Part shown: piece by piece, positions 34,104 to 42,242 of the stretch
Position numbering within the stretch: position 1 is the first letter of the stretch
How the letters are laid out: every line of letters starts with the position of its first letter
Source of the DNA: Pseudomonadota bacterium
Lineage (GTDB): Bacteria > Pseudomonadota > Alphaproteobacteria > Rhodospirillales > Magnetospirillaceae
Reading direction: 5' to 3'
Length of the DNA: 64,000 bases
NCBI GenBank assembly: GCA_023458315.1
Contig: JAEXAH010000152.1
Span: 14,864 to 78,863, forward strand
Notes under the pieces: model-generated
The model's database searches: none
Told to the model about the DNA's origin: nothing
The model's input: only the letters and a program-made list of their open reading frames with translations
Translations under genes and position numbers: made by a program

Positions 34104-35372
34104 TCAGACCCCCAGCCAACGCATCGACAGGCCCAGCGCACCCGCCACGACCATGCCGCCCATGGACAGGCCGATGCGGCGGGCCATCAGGCCGCCGCAC
34201 AGCCCCGACACCAGCGCCACCTTGACGCCGGTATTGACGAAGGCGGCGATGGTGATGGCGGTCGCCGCCACGTTCAACGCCACCGACTTGCCGCCCATCT
34301 GGGCCATGGACAGCGCCACCGCGTCCACGTCGGCCAGACCGGCACCCGCCGCCAGCAGATACAGGCCGGTGGACCCGGCCCAGCTTTGCAGCAGCTTGGA
34401 CGCCAGCATGACCAGCGCCAGCAGGGCGGCGAACTTGATGGCCATGCCCAGTTCGAACGGGTTGGACAGCCCGGCGGCGCCGGGCTTGCCGTCCTCGATG
34501 CGCGACCGCCACAGCATCCAGGTGGCGGCCAGCCCGGCCACCGCCATGCAGCCCAACGGCAGCGCCAGCCGTTCGCCGATGCCGCGATTGAGCAGGAAGA
34601 CGATCAGCCACAACCTGACGAACATGGTGGTGTTGGCCAGGGCGACGCCCGCCGCCAGCAGCGACTGCATGCCCGGGCTTTCCCGCCCCATGCGGGCGAA
34701 GGACACGGTCAGCGCGGTGCTGGAGGCCAGGCCGCCGAACACCCCGGTCAGCAGACTGCCGATGCGCGGCCCGGCGATCTTGATGGCGAAATAGCCGGTG
34801 AAGGAAATGCCCGCCACCATCACCACCAGCAGCCACAGGTGATAGGGGTTCAGCACCTGCTCGGGGCCGTAGCCCCGGTTGGGCAGAACCGGCAGCAACA
34901 CCACGGAAATCAGCAGCAGCTTGATGGCGGCGCGCAGTTCCAACTGTTCCAGCTTGCGCAGCCAGCCATGCAGGGTGTCCTTGGCGCCCAACAGCGCGGT
35001 GGCGACCACGCCGCCCGCCGCCGCCGCCGAGCCCTCGCCCAGCGCCACCATGGCGCCCAGGGCAAAGGCGACGACTTCCGCGACCTGGGTGGTGACGCCG
35101 ACATTCTGGTCGCCACTGCCCGCCCGCACCACATGGGCGCTGACCACAATCGCCACCAGGGCCAGGAAGCCGGCGGCCAGCACGAACGGCCCCACCACCT
35201 GCCCCAGCCAACCGCACACCCCGCCCAGCAGGCCGATCAGCGCGAAGGTGCGGATACCGGCCAGCGGTCCGCCATGGGCGGCGTCGCGGGCCTGCCAGCC
35301 GCGTTCCACGCCCATCAGCAGGCCGATGGCCAGCGCCAGCCCCAACCGCTCGAACAGCTCGATATGCTCCAT
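34104..35372 (-). CDS. MgtC/SapB family membrane protein with DUF4010 domain
   Basis: A 422-residue polytopic protein. The N-terminal MgtC/SapB part has LFERLGLALAIGLLMGVERGWQAR, GIRTFALIGLLGGVCGWLG and TTQVAEVVAFALGAMVALGEG. The rest is a DUF4010 domain with GYFAIKIAGPRIGSLLTGVFGGLASSTALTVSFARMGRE and ADVDAVALSMAQMG. About 12 membrane helices in all. MgtC proteins affect magnesium stress and ATP synthase; DUF4010 fusions are unstudied. The ATG at 35370-35372 has GGGGAT upstream and removes an unlikely 52-residue extension. Coupled to the helical protein gene downstream. Confidence 0.85.
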   Translation of the reverse strand: MEHIELFERLGLALAIGLLMGVERGWQARDAAHGGPLAGIRTFALIGLLGGVCGWLGQVVGPFVLAAGFLALVAIVVSAHVVRAGSGDQNVGVTTQVAEVVAFALGAMVALGEGSAAAAGGVVATALLGAKDTLHGWLRKLEQLELRAAIKLLLISVVLLPVLPNRGYGPEQVLNPYHLWLLVVMVAGISFTGYFAIKIAGPRIGSLLTGVFGGLASSTALTVSFARMGRESPGMQSLLAAGVALANTTMFVRLWLIVFLLNRGIGERLALPLGCMAVAGLAATWMLWRSRIEDGKPGAAGLSNPFELGMAIKFAALLALVMLASKLLQSWAGSTGLYLLAAGAGLADVDAVALSMAQMGGKSVALNVAATAITIAAFVNTGVKVALVSGLCGGLMARRIGLSMGGMVVAGALGLSMRWLGV

Positions 35373-35533
35373 TCGGCATCCCCACAATGTCCTATGGGGG
35401 ATTCTGGCACGGATGCGCGGCTTTTGCACCTGTGCGCTGGCGCCGGGAAAAAGACCACATTTTTTAAATGGGTATGGCCGGACCCCGCGCATTGCGGCAT
35501 ACTCGGCGCAACCTGCCATGGAGGACACAGCCG

Positions 35534-36043
35534 ATGACGACCAAGGTTGCCCTGTTCCTGGCCCATTCCATCGCCCTGGAGATCGAGGCCGGCGACCGCT
35601 ACGAGGAACTGGCGGACGTGATGGAAGTGCACAACAACCCGGAAGTGGCGGTGCTGTTCCGCCAGATGAGCGACTTTTCGCGCAAGCATGCCCAATCGGT
35701 GCAGGAACGCGCCGAACGCTTCCAGCCGCTGCCGCGGCTGAAAAGCTGGGAATACCGCTGGAACGCCCCCAACCCGCCCGAGGTCGGCGATTTCACCGGC
35801 ACCCATTACCTGATGACGCCGTTCCACGCTTTGCAATTCGCCCTGGCCAACGAACGGCGCGGCTGGGAATTCTACAACAACAGCGCCGCCGATTCCGCCG
35901 ATCCCGACGTCTGTGCCCTGGCCCGCGAATTCGCCGAGGAAGAGGCCGAGCACGTCAAGGAGCTGGAGGAATGGCTGGCCAAGGTGCCGCGCCCGACCAT
36001 GGACTGGTCGCACGACCCCGACCCGGCGGCGGTGATCGATTAA
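35534..36043 (+). CDS. ferritin-like/rubrerythrin-type di-iron protein
   Basis: A 169-residue four-helix bundle protein. Likely iron ligands are Glu residues in SIALEIEAGDRYEELAD, ALANERRGWEFYNNSA and the EEEAEHVKELEEW helix. The usual ExxH of the second helix reads SRKH here, so one ligand may be changed. No rubredoxin domain follows, unlike classical rubrerythrin. It may take part in iron handling or peroxide reduction. ATG 35534 is preceded by GGAGG at about 10 bases; 80 bp downstream begins the second LrgAB pair. Confidence 0.8.
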   Translation: MTTKVALFLAHSIALEIEAGDRYEELADVMEVHNNPEVAVLFRQMSDFSRKHAQSVQERAERFQPLPRLKSWEYRWNAPNPPEVGDFTGTHYLMTPFHALQFALANERRGWEFYNNSAADSADPDVCALAREFAEEEAEHVKELEEWLAKVPRPTMDWSHDPDPAAVID

Positions 36044-36124
36044 CCGGAAGGTGAACTATCCTGACGGAGACGGGGCGGTTAGAATTGGTCTGACCGCCCC
36101 TTTCGCCGTCAGGAGGTTTTCCGG

Positions 36125-36469
36125 GTGTTGCCGTCGCTGACCATCCTGTTGCTGTGCCAGTTGGCGGGCGAAGTGATCGCCCGTCTGTTCAAGCTGCCGA
36201 TCCCCGGGCCGGTGATCGGCATGATGCTGCTGTTCGCCGGTCTGGTGATCCGGCGCGGCATCCCCGAAAACCTGGAAAAGACCGGCACCACGCTGTTGTC
36301 GCACCTGTCGCTGCTGTTCATTCCGGCGGGGGTCGGCGTCACCGTGCATCTGAAGCTGCTGGCTGACGAATGGCTACCCATCGCGGTGGCGCTGGTGGTC
36401 AGCACCGTCATCACCCTGGCCGTGACCGGTCTGGTCATGCAGGCCCTGGCGCGGGGCAAAAAACCATGA
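36125..36469 (+). CDS. CidA/LrgA family membrane protein (second copy)
   Basis: A 114-residue, four-helix membrane protein with family core LPIPGPVIGMMLLFAGLVIRR and LLFIPAGVGVTVHL. The start is GTG at 36125 with AGGAGG 8 bases upstream. Its stop overlaps the LrgB ATG (ATGA). Compared with the copy at 5248-5589 the two are clearly paralogous but differ at most non-motif positions. No regulator gene is attached to this copy. Confidence 0.88.
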   Translation: MLPSLTILLLCQLAGEVIARLFKLPIPGPVIGMMLLFAGLVIRRGIPENLEKTGTTLLSHLSLLFIPAGVGVTVHLKLLADEWLPIAVALVVSTVITLAVTGLVMQALARGKKP

Positions 36470-37191
36470 GCGCCGACGATCTGCACGCCATCCGCGTCTA
36501 TCTGGAAACCTCGCCGCTGCTGGGGCTGACCGCCACGTTGCTGGCCTATCAGGCCGCCCATTGGCTGTGGCGCAAGGGGCACATGACGCCGCTGCTCAAC
36601 CCGGTCCTGCTGTCGATCCTGATGATCGGCGGCGTGCTGCTGGCCACCGACATCGACTATCGCACCTATTTCAACGGCGCCCAATTCGTCCATTTCCTGC
36701 TGGGACCGGCCACCGTCGCCCTGGCGATTCCGCTGTATCGCCAAATCAGGCTGCTGCTGCGGTCGCTGACCGCCGTATTGGTCGGCCTGCTGGTCGGCGC
36801 CGCCACCGCCGCCGCCTCGGCCATGGGGCTGGCCTGGGTGCTGGGCGCGTCGGAACGCACCATCCTGTCGCTGGGGCCGAAATCGGCCACCGCCCCCATC
36901 GCCATGGCGGTGTCGGAAAGCATCGGCGGCCTGCCGTCGCTGTCGGCGGTGATGGCCATCCTGACCGGCATCACCGGGTCGGTGGTGGCGGTGTGGGTAC
37001 TGGACGCGGTGCGGGTGCGCAACGAGGCGGCGCGCGGTCTGGCCATCGGCACCGCCTCGCATGGGATCGGCACGGCGCGGGCCATTCAGTTGGGCGAAGT
37101 CACCGGCGCCTTTTCCGGTCTGGCCATGGGCCTGACCGCCATCACCACCACCTTGCTGGTGCCGCTGCTGGTCGGGCTGATGTTCCGCTGA
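36466..37191 (+). CDS. LrgB family membrane protein (second copy)
   Basis: A 241-residue polytopic protein with all LrgB marks: FLLGPATVALAIPLYRQ, LGPKSATAPIAMAVSESIGG, ITGITGSVVAVWVL and GIGTASHGIGTARAIQLGE. The KSATxPIA and SHGxGTA motifs are closer to the family consensus than those of the copy at 4550-5251, which reads RAVTTPVA and CHALGVMRA. This one may be the orthologue of the characterised proteins and the other a diverged paralogue. Ends two bases before a convergent gene. Confidence 0.9.
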   Translation: MSADDLHAIRVYLETSPLLGLTATLLAYQAAHWLWRKGHMTPLLNPVLLSILMIGGVLLATDIDYRTYFNGAQFVHFLLGPATVALAIPLYRQIRLLLRSLTAVLVGLLVGAATAAASAMGLAWVLGASERTILSLGPKSATAPIAMAVSESIGGLPSLSAVMAILTGITGSVVAVWVLDAVRVRNEAARGLAIGTASHGIGTARAIQLGEVTGAFSGLAMGLTAITTTLLVPLLVGLMFR

Positions 37192-37192
37192 G

Positions 37193-37786
37193 CTAAAGCC
37201 CGGCCACCGCCTTGATCCTGGCGACGTTCCAGCCCTTGGCCGCTTCGGCCAGGATGTCGCCGTTGCTCAGATTGTCGCCTTCGATGGCCAGCAGGGCGCG
37301 GTTGCCCAGGATGATGGTGATCTCGCCCGCCTGATTGGCGGCGTCAAAGCGCAGCAGCGCGTCCTCGGCGCCGACCTTGACCCGCTTCAGGTTGGGCTGG
37401 GCGGCGGCGGTGGCGAATTGGGCGGCGGCACTGTCCACCGCCGGGCTGTCGAGGAACAGGGTGGCGTTCAGCGACGATTCACCCTTGGCATAAGCGCGCG
37501 AGACGGCAAGGCCGCCGCCCACCTGCCCCAATCCCTGGACCTCGGCCGGGTCGGCCTGCCAGCCGGCGGGCGGAACCGGCATGGTTTCGGCCAGCGCCTT
37601 GCCCAGACGGTCGTGCACGTCGGACAGCGCGGCCTCCAGCGCCTTGGCGGTGCGGGCCAGATCATTCTTCTGATAGGCGGCGCGGGCGGCGTCGATCTGG
37701 CCGGGCACCATGTCGGCCGCCCAGGCGGCGCCCGCCACCAGCATCATCGTCACCGCACCCACGCCCAGCTTGGCCGACCAGTTCAT
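37193..37786 (-). CDS. hypothetical exported protein
   Basis: A 197-residue protein with a signal peptide (MNWSAKLGVGAVTMMLVAGAAWAAD). The mature part has a helical segment (AARAAYQKNDLARTAKALEAALSDVHDRLGKALAETM) followed by a beta-rich part with the repeated themes LNATLFLDSP and GEITIILGNRALLAIEGDNL. No known domain is recognised. It sits alone, convergent with lrgB and divergent from the SpmAB-type gene. Confidence 0.7.
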   Translation of the reverse strand: MNWSAKLGVGAVTMMLVAGAAWAADMVPGQIDAARAAYQKNDLARTAKALEAALSDVHDRLGKALAETMPVPPAGWQADPAEVQGLGQVGGGLAVSRAYAKGESSLNATLFLDSPAVDSAAAQFATAAAQPNLKRVKVGAEDALLRFDAANQAGEITIILGNRALLAIEGDNLSNGDILAEAAKGWNVARIKAVAGL

Positions 37787-37903
37787 CACGCGCCCTCTTG
37801 CGTCGAAACCCTGGGGCGACCTTAACAACCGCATGGGCATGCGGCAAGGGTGCGCGGCGGCCGGGGCTTTGCTAGGCTGTTCCGGCTGCGAGGGGGGCTG
37901 CCG

Positions 37904-39148
37904 GTGAACTGGGTGTTCTTTCTGTTGGTGGCGTCGGCGGTGACGCTGGCCGCATGGCGTGAATTGGGCCAGGGCGGCGGCGCCATGGCGGCACTGGCCG
38001 AGGCCACGCTGAAGGCGGCCGAAGGCGCGGTGCCGCTGGCGCTGGGGCTGGTGGGGGTGATGGCGCTGTTCCTGGGCCTGATGCGGGTGGCCGAGGCCGC
38101 CGGGCTGGTGCGCGGACTGGCCCGCCTGCTGGCGCCGTTGCTGACCCGCCTGTTCCCCGAAGTGCCGCCCGCTCACCCGGCCATGGGCGCCATGGTGATG
38201 AACGTCGCCGCCAACATCCTGGGCCTGGGCAACGCCGCCACGCCGTTCGGCATCCGCGCCATGGAACACCTGCAAGAGCTGAACGCCGACAAGGGCCGCG
38301 CCAGCAATCCCCAGGTGCTGTTCCTGGCCATCAACACGGCGGGCGTCACCATCCTGCCCACCTCGGTCATCGCCCTGCGCGCCGGGCTGGGCGCCGCCGA
38401 CCCGGCGGCGGTGGTGGCGCCGACCCTGGCGGCGACCCTGTTCGCCACCGTGGTCGCCGTGGTCGCGGCACGGCTGCTGCAACGCTTTTCCCCCGCCCCG
38501 TCCCCGCTGACCGGCGGGACACAGGACGCCGACGCCATCCCCACCGCACCCGCCTGGGCCTGCTGGCTGGCCGGGTTGTCGGTGCTGGCCTTCATCCCGG
38601 TGATGGCGCTGTGGGGGGCGGCGCTGGGACCGTGGATCGTGCCGGGGCTGATGGTCGGCCTGCTGGGGGCCGGACTGGCGCGGCGGGTGGCGGTGTACGA
38701 GGTGTTCGTCGAAGGCGCGCGAGAGGGCTTCGCCGTGGCGGTGCGCATCATTCCCTATCTGGTGGCCATCCTGGCGGCGGTGGCCATGTTCCGCGCCTCG
38801 GGCGCCATGGAGGCGGCGCTGGCGCCGCTGGGCCGTCTATTGGCGCCGCTGGGCGTGCCGCCCGAGGCGCTGGCCCTGGCGGGCATGCGGTCGCTGTCGG
38901 GCTCGGGGTCGTTCGCCCTGCTGGCGTCCTATCTGCGCGACCCGGCCATCGGCGTGGATTCGGCGGCGGGCATCCTGCTGGGCACCCTTTACGGGTCCAG
39001 CGAAACCACCTTCTACGTCATCGCCGTCTATTTCGGCGCGGTGGGCATCCGCCGCATCCGCCACGCTTTGGCCGCCGGGCTGATCGCCGACCTGGCCGGA
39101 CTGGTCGCCGCCATCGCCGTCTGCGCATGGCTTTACCCGGCGGGCTAG
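37904..39148 (+). CDS. fused SpmA-SpmB (nucleoside-recognition/Gate domain) membrane protein
   Basis: A 414-residue polytopic protein joining SpmA-like and SpmB-like halves. The first Gate segment includes MGAMVMNVAANILGLGNAATPFGIRAM and INTAGVTILPTSVIALRA; the second includes ARRVAVYEVFVEGAREGFAVAVRIIPYLVAILAAVAMFRASG and YGSSETTFYVIAVYFG. In spore formers these are separate proteins for spore-core dehydration; Gram-negative fusions have unknown roles. The start is GTG 37904 with GAGGGGGG upstream. TerC gene follows 18 bp later, likely in the same operon. Confidence 0.85.
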   Translation: MNWVFFLLVASAVTLAAWRELGQGGGAMAALAEATLKAAEGAVPLALGLVGVMALFLGLMRVAEAAGLVRGLARLLAPLLTRLFPEVPPAHPAMGAMVMNVAANILGLGNAATPFGIRAMEHLQELNADKGRASNPQVLFLAINTAGVTILPTSVIALRAGLGAADPAAVVAPTLAATLFATVVAVVAARLLQRFSPAPSPLTGGTQDADAIPTAPAWACWLAGLSVLAFIPVMALWGAALGPWIVPGLMVGLLGAGLARRVAVYEVFVEGAREGFAVAVRIIPYLVAILAAVAMFRASGAMEAALAPLGRLLAPLGVPPEALALAGMRSLSGSGSFALLASYLRDPAIGVDSAAGILLGTLYGSSETTFYVIAVYFGAVGIRRIRHALAAGLIADLAGLVAAIAVCAWLYPAG

Positions 39149-39166
39149 AGGGGGTATACCGGCGCC

Positions 39167-39781
39167 ATGTCCTGGGAATCCCTTACAGCACTGCTCCAGG
39201 TCATCGCCATCGACGTGGCGCTGGCCGGGGACAACGCCATCGTGGTGGGCATGGCCGCCGCCGGTCTGCCCGCCCTGCACCGCAAGCGCGCCATCCTGAT
39301 CGGCATCGGCGCCGCCGCCGTCCTGCGCATCGTCTTCGCCAGCTTCACCATGCAATTGTTGCAGATCGTCGGCCTGTTGCTGGCGGGCGGCCTGCTGCTG
39401 CTGTGGGTGGCGTGGAAGCTGTGGCGCGAATTGTCGTGCGGCGGCGAGGACGAGGAAAAAGCCGCCGAGGAAGCCGCCGGACGCAGCGGCGACAAGACCT
39501 TCGGCCAGGCGGTATGGCAGATCGTGGTGGCCGACGTGTCCATGTCCATGGACAACGTGCTGGCGGTGGCCGGGGCGTCGCGCGACCACGAATGGGTGCT
39601 GATCCTGGGTCTGGCGCTGTCGGTGGCGCTGATGGGGCTGGCGGCCAACGTGGTCGCCCGGCTGCTGCACAAGCACCGCTGGGTCGCCTATGTCGGCCTG
39701 CTGATCATCCTGTACGTGGCGTTGCGCATGATCTGGGATGGCGGCCACGAGGTCATGGCCTACGCCGCCATCACCCCCTGA
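39167..39781 (+). CDS. TerC family integral membrane protein (YjbE-like)
   Basis: A 204-residue protein with about six membrane helices. The two signature Asp/Asn motifs are VIAIDVALAGDNAIVVGMA and VVADVSMSMDNVLAVAGA, which are typical of TerC/YjbE proteins associated with metal (manganese or calcium) efflux and tellurite resistance. An acidic cytosolic loop (GGEDEEKAAEEAAG) lies between the halves. Its stop codon lies in the first unit of an 18-bp tandem duplication. Confidence 0.87.
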   Translation: MSWESLTALLQVIAIDVALAGDNAIVVGMAAAGLPALHRKRAILIGIGAAAVLRIVFASFTMQLLQIVGLLLAGGLLLLWVAWKLWRELSCGGEDEEKAAEEAAGRSGDKTFGQAVWQIVVADVSMSMDNVLAVAGASRDHEWVLILGLALSVALMGLAANVVARLLHKHRWVAYVGLLIILYVALRMIWDGGHEVMAYAAITP

Positions 39782-39807
39782 TCATCCGGCACCCCCTGAT
39801 CATCCGG
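39772..39807. repeat. 18-bp perfect tandem duplication
   Basis: The unit CACCCCCTGATCATCCGG occurs twice in a row (39772-39789 and 39790-39807). The TerC stop codon falls within the first unit and the GntR stop codon within the second, so the duplication spaces two convergent genes. Confidence 0.9.
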
Positions 39808-40414
39808 CCCGGGCCGTCGGCGCGGTGAAGGCCGACGCCTCGGCGCGGACGTATTCGCGCATGCTGGCCTCGGCCTCGCCGCGATTGCCGTCCACGATGG
39901 CGGCCACCACCCGCTTGCCCAGCACCCGGCGCAATTCCGGATTGACCGGGCCGCGCCGGACCTGGGCGCCGCCGCGAATGGGCTGCCACAGCGTTTCCAC
40001 CAACCCGACCAGCACGGCGTTGCCGCACCCCCGGTGCAGGGCGTCCAGCCAGTCGCCGTCCTCGGCGGCCAGCCGCGACAGCGCGGCCCGCTGTTCGGCA
40101 TTCATGCGTTCGGTGGCCAGGCAGGCGCACACCGCCTCCATCTCGGCCAGGGTTTCGAACAGCGCCTGACCGACACCCTCGCCGACCACGGCGCCGCGAT
40201 GGGGACGGTTCTCCACCAATCCCAGGGTCGCCAATTGCCGCACCGCCTCGCGCAGCGGGGTGCGCGACACCCCCATGCGGTTGGACTGCACCACTTCGTC
40301 AAGCCGGGTTCCCGGGCGGAACTCGCCGGAAACGATCTCGGCGGCGAGTTGAAGGCGAACCCGCTCGGCCCGGGTCATCGGCGTTCTGGCGGAGAAGGAA
40401 CCACTGTTCGGCAT
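39800..40414 (-). CDS. GntR family transcriptional regulator (FadR/FCD subfamily)
   Basis: A 204-residue regulator. The N-terminal winged helix has VRLQLAAEIVSGEFRPGTRLDEVVQSNRMGVSRTPLREAVRQLATLGLVENRPHRGAVV. The C-terminal helical FCD ligand domain is shorter than usual, and its metal-binding His residues are few (only HR in LDALHRG). It lies divergent from the TolC gene. A perfect palindrome AACATACATGTT sits 45 bases upstream of its start and is a candidate autoregulatory site. Confidence 0.88.
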   Translation of the reverse strand: MPNSGSFSARTPMTRAERVRLQLAAEIVSGEFRPGTRLDEVVQSNRMGVSRTPLREAVRQLATLGLVENRPHRGAVVGEGVGQALFETLAEMEAVCACLATERMNAEQRAALSRLAAEDGDWLDALHRGCGNAVLVGLVETLWQPIRGGAQVRRGPVNPELRRVLGKRVVAAIVDGNRGEAEASMREYVRAEASAFTAPTARAG

Positions 40415-40459
40415 TCTGATTCCGTTTCAGAGTTCAATGCGAAACTTGAGGGCATTATT

Positions 40460-40471
40460 AACATACATGTT
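40460..40471. promoter_or_regulatory. candidate GntR operator palindrome
   Basis: The 12-mer AACATACATGTT is an inverted repeat (AACAT, 2-base centre, ATGTT) in an A+T-rich stretch 45 bases upstream of the gntR start. GntR/FCD regulators usually bind such short palindromes near their own promoter. Sequence-only prediction. Confidence 0.35.
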
Positions 40472-40683
40472 CTCCAAAGAGTAGCGCGTTTCAAGGAAAT
40501 TCCGGTCATAGCCCATACAACTTTCGATTAGACACACCTCTTGATTGCGCATTACGCACAAAATTGCCACCAACTCAACGGCCTGCTGGGGCTAGGCATC
40601 ACAACGGCGATCAGTGTATAAGGAAGACCGAGTGGGGCTCTTGGGGGTGTCCAGCTCATCGGCAGGTATTGGGGGATGTGATC

Positions 40684-42195
40684 TTGACGTTTCGCGCGAT
40701 GCGTCTTTCCGCGTTGGCGGGCTGTGCCGTGGTTCTGGGGACGACCTGGGCGGGAACCGCCCTGGGACAGACCCTGGCCGACGAACTGCAAGGGTTGATC
40801 GAAACCCACCCCTTGATCCAGGCCGGGCAAAAGGACACCCTGGGCGCCGACGAGGCCATCCGGGTCGCCCGTTCCGGCTTTCTGCCCACGGTCAAGCTGA
40901 CCGGCGACACCGGCCCCGAATATGTGGACAGCCCGACCCGCCGCCAGACCGAAGGCCACCGTTTCTTCAAGGGCCGCGAAACCACCGGCCTGATCGTGAC
41001 CCAGCGCCTGTTCGACGGCCAGGCCACCGATTCCCAGGTGGAAGCCGCCAAGATCGGCCGCCAGATTTCCGATTCCGACCTGCGTGCCACCCGCCAGAAC
41101 GCCGTTCTGGAGGGTGCCCTGGCCTATATCGACGTGCTGCGCCAGACCCGGCTGATCCAGTTGGGCCGCGACAACGAGCGCAAGATCCAGGAACAGTTGA
41201 ACCTGGAGGACGAGCGCGTCCTCAAGGGCTCGGGCATGGCGTCCGACGTGCTGGCCGCCAAGCAGCGGTTGCAGGTGTCCAAGGAACGCCGCGTCAAGTT
41301 CGAAGGCGATTTCGAAACGGCGGTCGCCAAGTACACCCAGGTGTTCGGCCACGCCCCCGACGTGGCCCGTCTCAGCGATCCGCCGGTGCCCCAGGCGCTG
41401 ATCCCGCCGCAACTGGAAGAGGCGGTGCGCACCGCCCAGAGCGACAACCCCACCCTGCAAAGCGCCGCCAAGACCATCGACCTGACGGCCGAACGGCAGC
41501 GCACCGCCGAATCGGGCTATTACCCCAATATCGATCTGGTCGGCCGCGCCAATTACGAAAACGACAAGAACGCCACCATCGGCGTGCGCCGCGACTGGTC
41601 GCTGCTGCTGACCGCGTCGTGGGAATTGTTCTCGGGCTTCAAGACCGACGCCCAGGTGGCGCAGGCGTCCTACAGCCACGCCGCGTCCAAGGACAAGCAT
41701 TTCAACAGCAGCCGCAAGATCACCGAATCGGTCAAGATCGCCTGGCACCGCCTGAAGACCGCGCGCGAGCGCATGGGCCTGCTGGAAAACGCCGCCGTGC
41801 TGGCGGAAGAGGTGTGGGCGGCGCAGAAGAAGCGCCACGAGGCGGGCAAGGCCACCGTTCAGGACGTGCTGGACGAGGAAACCCGCATCAACGACGCCCG
41901 CATCAACTTCACCAACGCCTATTACGACATGATTCAGTACTCTTACGAGTTGCTGAACGCCATGGGCCGCCTGGAGGTGGAGGAGATCCGCACCGTGCCG
42001 GCCGCCCCGGCCAAGACCGGCATGACGCCCGTCACCCCGGTCGTCCCGGCCCTGTCGGCCACCACCACCCTGACGGTGGAACAGCCGCCGCCCGCTCCGG
42101 CCCCGGTCGATCCCTATATCCCGGTCAGCGCCGCCGCCTTCGGCGACGAATTGCCCGACGGATCACCGGCCGCCATGCAGGCCCGGCGCAACTGA
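40684..42195 (+). CDS. TolC family outer-membrane efflux protein
   Basis: A 503-residue outer-membrane factor of the type I secretion TolC kind: signal peptide (about 1-30, ending GTALGQ), then duplicated helical hairpins. Landmarks are AIRVARSGFLPTVKLTG, VTQRLFDGQATDSQVEAAK, ESGYYPNIDLVGRANYEN, ASWELFSGFKTDAQVAQA and KATVQDVLDEETRINDARINFTNAYYDMIQYSYELLNAMG. A Pro/Ala-rich tail follows. I place the start at TTG 40684, 8 bases after GGGGG; GTG 40678 and ATG 40699 are alternatives. It could serve the ABC/HlyD pair at 54.7-58 kb, which lacks an outer-membrane gene. Confidence 0.9.
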   Translation: MTFRAMRLSALAGCAVVLGTTWAGTALGQTLADELQGLIETHPLIQAGQKDTLGADEAIRVARSGFLPTVKLTGDTGPEYVDSPTRRQTEGHRFFKGRETTGLIVTQRLFDGQATDSQVEAAKIGRQISDSDLRATRQNAVLEGALAYIDVLRQTRLIQLGRDNERKIQEQLNLEDERVLKGSGMASDVLAAKQRLQVSKERRVKFEGDFETAVAKYTQVFGHAPDVARLSDPPVPQALIPPQLEEAVRTAQSDNPTLQSAAKTIDLTAERQRTAESGYYPNIDLVGRANYENDKNATIGVRRDWSLLLTASWELFSGFKTDAQVAQASYSHAASKDKHFNSSRKITESVKIAWHRLKTARERMGLLENAAVLAEEVWAAQKKRHEAGKATVQDVLDEETRINDARINFTNAYYDMIQYSYELLNAMGRLEVEEIRTVPAAPAKTGMTPVTPVVPALSATTTLTVEQPPPAPAPVDPYIPVSAAAFGDELPDGSPAAMQARRN

Positions 42196-42200
42196 TACCA

Positions 42201-42234
42201 AAAAAGGGCGGTCCCCAGCGGGACCGCCCTTTTT
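42201..42234. terminator. bidirectional intrinsic terminator
   Basis: A perfect 15-bp stem (42201-42215 with 42220-42234) with loop CAGC; its outer A/T pairs give T-runs in both directions. It lies between tolC and the convergent uppP gene. Confidence 0.92.
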
Positions 42235-42242
42235 ACGTCCGG

